Below, one piece after another: positions 4,685-9,549 of a stretch of DNA of 9,549 nt. The notes beneath the pieces were generated by a model. It made no database searches. It was given only the letters and a program-made list of their open reading frames with translations, and was not told the DNA's origin. The DNA is taken from positions 1 through 9,549 of the forward strand of contig PEWM01000089.1 in NCBI GenBank assembly GCA_002779455.1. Reading direction: 5' to 3'. Position 1 is the first letter of the stretch. Each line of letters opens with the position of its first letter. The position numbers and the translations under genes are program-made. The DNA comes from Deltaproteobacteria bacterium CG07_land_8_20_14_0_80_60_11. GTDB taxonomy: Bacteria > Desulfobacterota > Desulfobaccia > Desulfobaccales > 0-14-0-80-60-11.

Positions 4685-5137
4685 TCGCAGCTTTCCCCTC
4701 CTCCCTGGTACAGACGGGGCCGAAGGGTAACCAGGGTAGGAGACCTAAATAACACAGAGATGGCCAAGAATTCAAGTTTATCTCTCGTATATCTCGCATA
4801 TGAAGAGCCCTGCAGGGAGCCGGGGGATAAGAGGGCGGCTAAACCTCGAACCAGTTATCCTGAATAGCCGATAGAACCTGGTTAAATCGCCTGATAACTC
4901 TGGGACGACTATGACTGAGAAAATTTTCTGATTGACTTGCTGGTTCCTAACTCCGGCAACAATCCAGGCCATGAAATTATTTTCCCAGGCTGAAGCAATT
5001 ATGGTTTAGCCCACCATGAAAAGAATTAAGAATCAACATTTTAAGATAAAAATTCTTGACAAAACAATATGATTATTAAATATTAACCCATCTATTGCAA
5101 TAAAATCCTATAAATAAAAAAGACAGGGAGGATCCAC
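4685..5137. other. Divergent intergenic region between kdsC and mucR
   Basis: 453 bases, becoming strongly AT-rich towards mucR (about 4970-5120). It must hold the promoters of both genes. The mucR promoter is recognisable (5056-5084); none for kdsC is convincing. An imperfect hairpin sits at 4849-4883: AACCAG (4849-4854) with CTGGTT (4878-4883), and TATC (4856-4859) with GATA (4870-4873). CAGTTATC (4852-4859) can alternatively pair with GATAACT (4893-4899). MucR-type proteins favour AT-rich DNA, so this is a plausible binding region (inference). Confidence 0.5.
5056..5084 (+). promoter_or_regulatory. Sigma70-type promoter of mucR
   Basis: Perfect -35 TTGACA (5056-5061), a 17-base spacer and a -10-like AATATT (5079-5084, four of six matches). 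The surroundings are AT-rich. The implied start near 5091 leaves a leader of about 47 bases before the mucR ATG. The -10 placement is less certain than the -35 because overlapping AT hexamers could serve. Confidence 0.55.
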
Positions 5138-5578
5138 ATGGCCAGCGAAGTGTTAAAGTTAACCGCGCAAATTGTAATGTCCCACGCCTCCATGAGCGAA
5201 CTCAGCCCCGATGAATTGGTAGATGAAATTAAAGAGGTATACAATGTTTTGTCGTCCCTGGAGGGCGGGACAGTTCTGGAGGATCTGGCCACGGGAAAGA
5301 GCAGCGAAGCTGGAGTGGTGAAGAAACCGCCGGTGCCTTTGAAAGACATCGTCAAGGCAAAATACGTGGTCTGCCTGGAATGCGGCAAAAAGATGAAGAC
5401 CTTAAAAACTCATCTGCGCAAAGCTCACAACTTGATGCCGAAGGAATATTTCCAGAGATATGGTCTGGATCCGAAGAAGTTCCCGCTGGTGTGCAAAGAC
5501 TATTCCGAACAGCGCAGCAAATTGGCCAAGGAAAGAGGCTTGGGAGCGAAGGGCGGAAGGCGTAAGGCGGTTTCTTAA
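5138..5578 (+). CDS. Ros/MucR-family zinc-finger transcriptional regulator
   Basis: A 146-residue DNA-binding regulator. The zinc site is C79-X2-C82-X9-H92-X4-H97 in VVCLECGKKMKTLKTHLRKAH, the same spacing as the zinc finger of Agrobacterium Ros. The following segment (PKEYFQRYGLDPKKFPLVCK, then YSEQRSKLAKERGLG) is the conserved C-terminal half of the family. The N-terminal ~50 residues are helical and probably mediate oligomerisation. Family members act as H-NS-like silencers or activators on AT-rich promoters, controlling surface polysaccharide, motility and cell-cycle genes in alphaproteobacteria. GGAGG six bases before the ATG supports the start. AT-rich sequence just upstream suggests autoregulation. 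kdsC, a surface-polysaccharide gene, is divergent. The specific targets here are unknown, so no gene symbol is assigned. Confidence 0.9.
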   Translation: MASEVLKLTAQIVMSHASMSELSPDELVDEIKEVYNVLSSLEGGTVLEDLATGKSSEAGVVKKPPVPLKDIVKAKYVVCLECGKKMKTLKTHLRKAHNLMPKEYFQRYGLDPKKFPLVCKDYSEQRSKLAKERGLGAKGGRRKAVS

Positions 5579-5624
5579 GTCAACCCGGGAGTGATTGCTT
5601 CTTAAAAGGGCTGCCCAATCCTGG

Positions 5625-5705
5625 ATGAGGTGGAAACCAGGGCATTATTTCTTTGCTTTACCCGAGGATGGTCCCCGGGAGGGAGAGGTGCGTTTTGGGC
5701 AGTAA
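5625..5705 (+). CDS. Possible 26-residue ORF between mucR and the HNH gene
   Basis: An ATG opens a short frame ending at TAA (5703-5705); the product begins MRWKPGHYFFALPEDG and ends VRFGQ. The same frame stays open for some distance beyond the TAA, which would fit a decayed gene. There is no Shine-Dalgarno sequence before the ATG and no family is recognised. It may simply be chance. Confidence 0.15.
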   Translation: MRWKPGHYFFALPEDGPREGEVRFGQ

Positions 5706-5734
5706 GCCCGGGAAAGAGATTCGCCCCCCCTGGG

Positions 5735-5763
5735 GCCGGCGAACGAACGCCGGCTGGATTTTA
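5735..5763 (+). terminator. Hairpin before the HNH gene, possible weak terminator
   Basis: Perfect 7-bp GC hairpin, arms GCCGGCG (5735-5741) and CGCCGGC (5748-5754) around AACGAA, followed by TGGATTTT. The T-run is short and starts several bases after the stem, so termination would be weak. It lies between mucR and the HNH gene, just ahead of the latter's ribosome site, and may act as an attenuator between them. Confidence 0.3.
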
Positions 5764-5778
5764 TGAGGATTACGCCGT

Positions 5779-6015
5779 TTGGAAACCCCAGTCAGCAACT
5801 ACCGGGAACGCTCACTGAAAATCCACGGGCTGATTTGCGCCAAGTGCAGGCGGGAATTCACTTATCGCAACCGACAGCTTTTAACGGTGCACCACAAGGA
5901 CGGGAATCCCAGGAATAACCCCGCGGACGGCTCCAACTGGGAGAATCTCTGCGTCTACTGCCACGAGGACGAGCACAACCGGAATCGTCTCGGCAACTAT
6001 CTCAGTGGGGAATGA
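5779..6015 (+). CDS. YajD-like HNH nuclease-family protein
   Basis: A 78-residue protein with the YajD-type HNH core: YRERSLKIHGLICAKCRREF (8-27), TVHHKDGNPRNNPADGSNW (36-54), and LCVYCHEDEH (57-66). Zinc ligands are probably C20, C23, C58 and C61; H38, H39, N53 and H62 fit the HNH metal and catalytic positions. E. coli YajD has the same block with additional residues at both ends, so this copy is little more than the domain. Nuclease activity is predicted; the biological role is unknown. The start is TTG, the only plausible initiator after an in-frame stop at 5764-5766; TGAGGA lies nine bases upstream. It lies 200 bases behind mucR and 115 before a small unknown gene, all on the plus strand. 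Confidence 0.82.
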   Translation: METPVSNYRERSLKIHGLICAKCRREFTYRNRQLLTVHHKDGNPRNNPADGSNWENLCVYCHEDEHNRNRLGNYLSGE

Positions 6016-6049
6016 GGCAAATCAGGCTAATTCATTGAATTAAGTCAGG

Positions 6050-6101
6050 GGGGGCGGTGATGAGGTTCATGGCCGCCCCCGGTCAGCACCCGGAAATGCT
6101 G
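6050..6101 (+). promoter_or_regulatory. Two hairpins upstream of the small-protein gene
   Basis: Hairpin 1 has arms GGGGGCGG (6050-6057) and CCGCCCCC (6073-6080) with a 15-base loop that contains the start of a 22-codon leader ORF. Hairpin 2 has arms CAGCA (6084-6088) and TGCTG (6097-6101). No T-run follows either. They may terminate upstream transcription weakly or shape access to the leader start; this is inference. Confidence 0.3.
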
Positions 6102-6128
6102 CGGCAATTTATTCCTGCGGAGGAATGA
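6060..6128 (+). CDS. 22-codon leader ORF coupled to the small-protein gene
   Basis: Starts at ATG 6060 (an in-frame GTG lies just before it) behind a G-rich stretch that could act as ribosome site. The peptide begins MRFMAAPGQHPEMLRQ and ends IPAEE. Its TGA stop overlaps the ATG at 6125 as ATGA, and its last codons contain the GGAGG of the next gene, a typical layout for translational coupling. No attenuation-type run of one amino acid is present. The family is unknown; it could be an unused frame. Confidence 0.3.
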   Translation: MRFMAAPGQHPEMLRQFIPAEE

Positions 6129-6130
6129 AG

Positions 6131-6307
6131 ATGTTATCGGAGAACAAGGGGGCGCCCGAGGTTCTGACCATTGCCCCGGAAGAATTTCAGCAGATGCAGA
6201 GCGCCGTCTTGGACGCCGACGGGGGTGAGGCTTTGCGCCTCCTGAAGAAATTCGTCAAACGCCTGAAGGAGCAGAAAAACCGGGGCTTGAAGTCGCACCT
6301 GGGATAG
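6131..6307 (+). CDS. Small helical protein of unknown function
   Basis: A 58-residue cytosolic protein that I do not recognise. The N-terminal part holds LTIAPEEFQQMQSAVLDADG; then EALRLLKKFVKRLKEQ is a strong amphipathic, basic helix, and the chain ends GLKSHLG. Hydrophobic residues at heptad-like spacing suggest a two-helix or coiled-coil protein that may dimerise or bind a partner or nucleic acid (inference). Two ATGs are possible: GGAGG is almost touching the ATG at 6125 but seven bases from the one at 6131, so the latter is favoured unless translation is coupled from the leader ORF, which would add two residues. It is the third plus-strand gene after mucR and the HNH gene and converges with the exporter operon. 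Confidence 0.6.
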   Translation: MLSENKGAPEVLTIAPEEFQQMQSAVLDADGGEALRLLKKFVKRLKEQKNRGLKSHLG

Positions 6308-6340
6308 AGCAGTCCCGGTTCGCCTGCTCCATAGCGGGAC
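6307..6340 (+). other. Interleaved stems at the end of the small gene
   Basis: GAGCAG (6307-6312) can pair with CTGCTC (6324-6329), and GTCCCG (6312-6317) with CGGGAC (6335-6340). The two pairings interleave, so they are either mutually exclusive hairpins or, with slightly shorter stems, an H-type pseudoknot. The first base is the last base of the TAG stop codon. No T-run follows. Confidence 0.3.
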
Positions 6341-6347
6341 GTTGAGG

Positions 6348-6545
6348 TCACCATTTGGACTGAACAGGGGTGAGCGATCCCTCCTCCCGGCCCCCGGCTT
6401 GGCATTCCCGCCAATAGAGCCAACCCGCCACCCCCAGGAGCAGAACGTCTTCCAGGATGGACTCTAACCCCATCTGGCGCTGGCGCCCCAACCGCGGCCC
6501 TGGCCGCTGGGGTACTGAGCCAGACCAGCGCCCCGAGCCGTTCAC
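6348..6545 (-). CDS. Possible small membrane protein at the end of the exporter operon
   Basis: A 65-codon frame whose GTG overlaps the ATPase stop (GTGA), as expected for a coupled last gene. The first 24 residues are Gly/Arg/Gln-rich and unremarkable; an internal ATG at 6473 would give 41 residues beginning MGLESILEDVLLLG. Residues ~29-45 (ILEDVLLLGVAGWLYW) could form a single short membrane helix. GC-rich third positions fit coding DNA of this genome, but neither start has a good Shine-Dalgarno sequence and I recognise no family. It could be a small accessory subunit of the exporter or a chance frame. Confidence 0.35.
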   Translation of the reverse strand: MNGSGRWSGSVPQRPGPRLGRQRQMGLESILEDVLLLGVAGWLYWRECQAGGREEGSLTPVQSKW

Positions 6546-7243
6546 CCGTGATTATCACTCAGGCTAATCTGCCCGTCTTTGAGGCGGTAGATATAGTCGA
6601 ATCCCTCAATCATCCGCTCGTCATGGGTGACGCAGATAACCGCGGTGCGGTTTTCCCGGGCGATTTTCTTTAGCATCTCCATTACCTTCATGCCGCGGAC
6701 GCTGTCCAGGGCGCCCGTGGGTTCGTCCGCCAGCACCAGCTTGGGGGCGGAGGCCAATGCCCGGGCAATGGCCACCCGCTGCTGCTCCCCTCCGGACATC
6801 AGGGCTGGCAGGTAATGGGCCCGCTCATCGATTTCCATGTACTTCAGCAGTTCCATGGCGCGCCGGAGGGCCTCATCCCGCTCGAAACCCAGGAGGTCCA
6901 GGGGTAGCAGGACATTCTCCAGGGCCGTCAGGAAGGGAATGAGATTGCGGGACTGAAAGATAAAGCCGACCTTGGTGAGGCGCAGCTGGCGGATATCCAC
7001 CTCTTTCCACCCGTGATCGTAAATGGTCTCCCCATCCAACCAGATTTTGCCGCCGGTGGGATCCAGGATCAGGCTGACGGAAAGCAGCAGGGTGGTTTTC
7101 CCGGAACCGCTGGGGCCCAGGAGGGCCACCAGGTCTCCGGCGTTCACCGTCAGGTCGATCCCCTTGAGGGCCTCCACCGCCAGGTGGCCGCTGCCGAAGG
7201 TTTTGTTCAGCCCTTCAACCTTGAGAATTTCGGCCATTGTCAT
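6542..7243 (-). CDS. ABC exporter ATPase (MacB/LolD/DevA type)
   Basis: A 233-residue ATP-binding subunit that should dimerise under the permease at the cytoplasmic face and power substrate export or extraction from the membrane. Visible motifs: Walker A GPSGSGKTT (43-51), Q-loop FQSRNLIPFLTALENVLLP (96-114, the MacB/LolD type), signature MSGGEQQRVA (149-158, with Met where Leu is usual), Walker B LVLADEP (169-175) followed by TGALD, and the switch His207 in VTHDERM. Length is typical of the class. Its start overlaps the permease stop as ATGA, with GGGAG before it, so the two are translated together. A second ATG two codons later is possible. Substrate cannot be read from this subunit. Confidence 0.93.
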   Translation of the reverse strand: MTMAEILKVEGLNKTFGSGHLAVEALKGIDLTVNAGDLVALLGPSGSGKTTLLLSVSLILDPTGGKIWLDGETIYDHGWKEVDIRQLRLTKVGFIFQSRNLIPFLTALENVLLPLDLLGFERDEALRRAMELLKYMEIDERAHYLPALMSGGEQQRVAIARALASAPKLVLADEPTGALDSVRGMKVMEMLKKIARENRTAVICVTHDERMIEGFDYIYRLKDGQISLSDNHG

Positions 7244-8439
7244 TGTTCTCCCAGGGCCAGGGCAGGGGGCGTCTTCAGGGCCTTCCAGATGCCCAACAGG
7301 CTGGCGATGATGCCTCCCGTCAGCGCCAGCCCCAAGGTCGTCAGATCATCCCCGGGGGTGAGCAGGACCAGGCGAGGCCACAGGTGATAGGCGTTGTGGA
7401 TGATAATCCAGCCGATGAAAAAGCTGCATGCGGTCAGCAAGATGGATTGCTCCATGATCAGCCGGATGATTACCCGGTTGGGGGCGCCGATGAGTTTCAT
7501 TACCGCGATGCTGCGGATCTTTTCCATGGTTAAGGTGAAGATCACCATGGCGATAATCACCACGGAAACAATCAACAGCAGGGTGCGGAACAGCAGTAAC
7601 TGCCGCTGGGGGCGGTCCAAACGGCCTTTAAACATGATCTCGATCTGCTCAGGGGTGGTAAAAACCGAGAGATAGAGATAGTCCTTAATCTGGCGGACGA
7701 CTTCCTTCGCCTGGGCCCCCGGCGCTAAACGCACCAGCACGGCGTTGATCCGGTGCGTGTCGATGCCATAGCGGGATAGATACTTCTCCGCCTCCTGGGG
7801 TGAGAAAAAGCCCGGCCGCACCAGGCTCTGATAGACCCGCAGCCGCTGGTTGCGCACCTCTTCGTTATCCGGCAGCCAGATCACCTCCTGGGCATCCGGC
7901 AGCGACAGATACAGGAGGGCTTCGCCGTCGGGAGAGGTGCCTTCTTTGGTCAGGCCCACCACTGTGTAGGTGTGCAGTCCTAAACGAAAGTTCTGTCCCA
8001 GGCGCAAACCCAACTTTTGATGGGCCACGGCTTCATAATGGGCCTGGGTGATGGGACGGCCGGCCGTAAAATTTTTCGGCCCCCCCAATCCGGTAAAGAC
8101 ATCATAGCCGATGATGGTAAAGCGCTTACTCTCACCGGCGATGTGGCGCTCCACCGGATATATAATGAAGGGGCTGGCCTTCTCCACTCCGGGAATGGCC
8201 GCGACGCTATAGTGAAAGAATTCCGGGAGAATGGACTGCTCATTAATGGGCCCCCCCCGGTAGCGCTCCACCACCCACAGGTCGGGATTGGTGATGTTGA
8301 TAAGGGAAAGTCCTTCAAAGACGAATCCCCGGTAGATGCCGTTCATGGACAGAACAATGGCAAAGAGCAGGCCGATGCCCACCACGGTGGCCAGAAACCG
8401 CCCCAGATGCTGCTTGATATCCCGAATCGCCAGGTCCAT
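7240..8439 (-). CDS. ABC exporter permease, FtsX/MacB-type
   Basis: A 399-residue inner-membrane subunit with the layout of the MacB/LolC/DevC group: one N-terminal membrane helix (~13-33, RFLATVVGIGLLFAIVLSM), a large periplasmic domain (~35-280), then three helices near 284-307, 334-350 and 370-388. TMEKIRSIAVMKLIGAPNRVI (308-328) is the cytoplasmic coupling segment typical of FtsX-domain permeases. The opening LAIRDIKQHLGRF resembles DevC-like proteins. With the adaptor encoded just upstream it probably forms a tripartite exporter reaching across the periplasm. The ATG lies four bases after the adaptor stop, with a weak GGGA ribosome site, so coupling is likely. The substrate is unknown; lipoprotein, glycolipid or drug export are all known for relatives. 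Confidence 0.88.
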   Translation of the reverse strand: MDLAIRDIKQHLGRFLATVVGIGLLFAIVLSMNGIYRGFVFEGLSLINITNPDLWVVERYRGGPINEQSILPEFFHYSVAAIPGVEKASPFIIYPVERHIAGESKRFTIIGYDVFTGLGGPKNFTAGRPITQAHYEAVAHQKLGLRLGQNFRLGLHTYTVVGLTKEGTSPDGEALLYLSLPDAQEVIWLPDNEEVRNQRLRVYQSLVRPGFFSPQEAEKYLSRYGIDTHRINAVLVRLAPGAQAKEVVRQIKDYLYLSVFTTPEQIEIMFKGRLDRPQRQLLLFRTLLLIVSVVIIAMVIFTLTMEKIRSIAVMKLIGAPNRVIIRLIMEQSILLTACSFFIGWIIIHNAYHLWPRLVLLTPGDDLTTLGLALTGGIIASLLGIWKALKTPPALALGEQ

Positions 8440-8443
8440 CGGC

Positions 8444-9549
8444 TCATTTCCCGGAGACGATTTTGGTTCTAACTTTTTGGCCGGGTTGGGTTTGGGAGGG
8501 CGGCGCCACCACCAGATCGCCGGCTTTCAGACCTTCCTCCACCGCCACCTGGCGGCTATCCCGCAGTCCCAGCCTGATCTGGCGAAATTTCACTACTCCC
8601 CCCTCCACCACCAGCACCCCGGAGTGGCCGTCTTGTTCCAGAACGGCGCTCCAGGGGACGGCAAGGGCCTGGGTACGGCCGGTAGCAACGGCGACCTCGG
8701 CTTCTTCACCCACCACCAGGGGCTCCGGGGGAGAGGCAAACTTGACATCCACTTCCATTTCCCGGGTCACCATGTCGGCTTCTTTATTCAGGCGCACCAC
8801 CGTTCCTGGGAAACTGCGGCCGGAGCGCAGGCGGATCCGAGCTTCCTGACCTTCCTTTAAAGCTGCGATCTGGGTTTCATCAATCCAGGTAGCCACCCAG
8901 AGCCAATCCAGGTCCACCACTTGAAAGATGGGGGCGCCGGGCGTGATCGTATCGCCCACCTCCGCCTTGCGCACCGTCAGCAGGCCGTCCATGGGAGCCA
9001 AAATGCGCGTGTAGTCCAGGGTCGCCGCGGCGGCGTGGGCTTCGGCGGCGGCTTGCTTGAGGGCGGCCTCAGTCGCCGCCACATTGGCCCGGGCTTCGCC
9101 CGTCTCCCCGGCCGCCACCTTCAGGGCGGCGCTGGTGGTGTCAATGGCCGCCTGGGAGATATAACCGGGTTTGAAAACCTCGAAATCCCGGCGGTAATTG
9201 CTCTGGGCCAGAACCAGATTGGCCTGGGACTTGGCCAGGGTCGCCCGGGACCGGCCTAAATCCTTCTGGGCCCGTTCCTGGGCAGCCCGGGCCGCGGCCA
9301 GCCGGGCCTTGAGTTCCGGCGTGTCCAACTCCGCCAGGAGCTGACCCTTTTTTACCCGGTCTCCCTGGTCCGCATAAAGTTTTTCTAAAATCCCGGTAAT
9401 CTTGCTGCTCACCGCCACCGGCACCTTGGACTGCACCGTGCCCGGCCCCCGGACCTCGCCCCGGACTTCCACCTGCTTCGCCGCCATCACCATCACGGTT
9501 GGTCGGTAGAGAATTAGGCGATAACCCAAGAAGAGCACAACGATGAGGC
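8444..9549 (-). CDS. Periplasmic adaptor (HlyD/membrane fusion) protein, 5' end cut by the window
   Basis: Adaptor subunit that links an inner-membrane ABC permease to an outer-membrane channel or to the periplasm. The frame is open to the window edge. A GTG at 9538 would give 364 residues, but the residues before it continue the hydrophobic anchor (LIV then VLFLGYRLIL), so the true start probably lies outside. Counting from that GTG: a lipoyl-like half with ITGILEKLYADQGDRVKKGQ (47-66), a long Ala/Gln/Arg-rich alpha-hairpin (~73-172), the second lipoyl half with ILAPMDGLLTVRKAEVGDTI (179-198), a beta-barrel (~205-285) with WIDETQIAALKEGQEARI, and a C-terminal membrane-proximal domain. It is the first visible gene of the exporter operon; its promoter is outside the window. 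Confidence 0.88.
   Translation of the reverse strand, partial: LIVVLFLGYRLILYRPTVMVMAAKQVEVRGEVRGPGTVQSKVPVAVSSKITGILEKLYADQGDRVKKGQLLAELDTPELKARLAAARAAQERAQKDLGRSRATLAKSQANLVLAQSNYRRDFEVFKPGYISQAAIDTTSAALKVAAGETGEARANVAATEAALKQAAAEAHAAAATLDYTRILAPMDGLLTVRKAEVGDTITPGAPIFQVVDLDWLWVATWIDETQIAALKEGQEARIRLRSGRSFPGTVVRLNKEADMVTREMEVDVKFASPPEPLVVGEEAEVAVATGRTQALAVPWSAVLEQDGHSGVLVVEGGVVKFRQIRLGLRDSRQVAVEEGLKAGDLVVAPPSQTQPGQKVRTKIVSGK

Noticed and set aside
4778..4972. 64-codon minus-strand frame in the kdsC/mucR gap, opening MAWIVAGVRN
   Set aside because: No ribosome site precedes its ATG, no family is recognised, and it spans the hairpin region at 4849-4883. Its first three residues match those of KdsC (MAWI), but this does not extend.
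5003..5025. Fourth copy of family B near mucR (GCCCACC then ATGAAAAG)
   Set aside because: Only one arm and a few flanking bases resemble the family; the second arm is missing, so chance is a sufficient explanation.
5625..5778. Riboswitch between mucR and the HNH gene
   Set aside because: Repeated CCCGGG words and a GC hairpin are present, but I could not match any known riboswitch core; one stem has an unpaired extra base. Kept only as a possible weak terminator.

Overview
The window (9549 bases, GC-rich apart from one AT-rich stretch near 4.9-5.1 kb) looks like chromosomal DNA of a Gram-negative anaerobe of the Desulfobacterota (former Deltaproteobacteria). Three genes point that way: a siroheme decarboxylase subunit (AhbB) of the alternative haem pathway used by sulfate reducers and methanogens, a Ros/MucR zinc-finger regulator, and a KdsC phosphatase for the Kdo sugar of lipopolysaccharide. 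The lineage is an inference; no rRNA or tRNA gene is present.

Layout. 1-282 is a non-coding mosaic of short palindromes ending in a 7-base tandem array. On the minus strand follow ahbB (283-762, with its own well-formed sigma70-type promoter) and, upstream of it, a B12-binding radical SAM protein (916-2535). 2541-3007 is non-coding and opens with a second heptamer array and another copy of a palindrome from the left edge, so the pair is bracketed by related repeats. Next, also on the minus strand, come two small secreted proteins (DUF192, 3008-3460; an NPYTG-repeat protein, 3607-3945), three palindromes in a row (3962-4042) and kdsC (4088-4684). A 453-base AT-rich divergent region separates kdsC from the plus-strand genes: mucR (5138-5578), a short YajD-like HNH protein (5779-6015), and a 58-residue unknown protein (6131-6307) preceded by a coupled 22-codon leader ORF. 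Converging from the right edge on the minus strand is a three-gene ABC export operon, adaptor (cut by the window edge), FtsX/MacB-type permease and ATPase, with 4-base spacing or overlap, possibly followed by a small membrane ORF.

How the parts may work together. The exporter operon is one transcription unit and one inner-membrane machine. KdsC and the two secreted proteins serve, or are sent to, the envelope. AhbB needs an AhbA partner that is not in this window. MucR-type proteins bind AT-rich DNA, so the AT-rich region before mucR is a natural place for autoregulation and for control of kdsC.

The least ordinary material is non-coding: a family of tiny hairpins whose constant foot (GGTGGC / GCCACC) carries a core that changes from copy to copy while staying base-paired, a second hairpin family whose direct repeats bracket the ahbB/radical SAM pair, and heptamer arrays beside it. 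I see no CRISPR array, transposase, integrase or prophage gene, and no convincing defence island.
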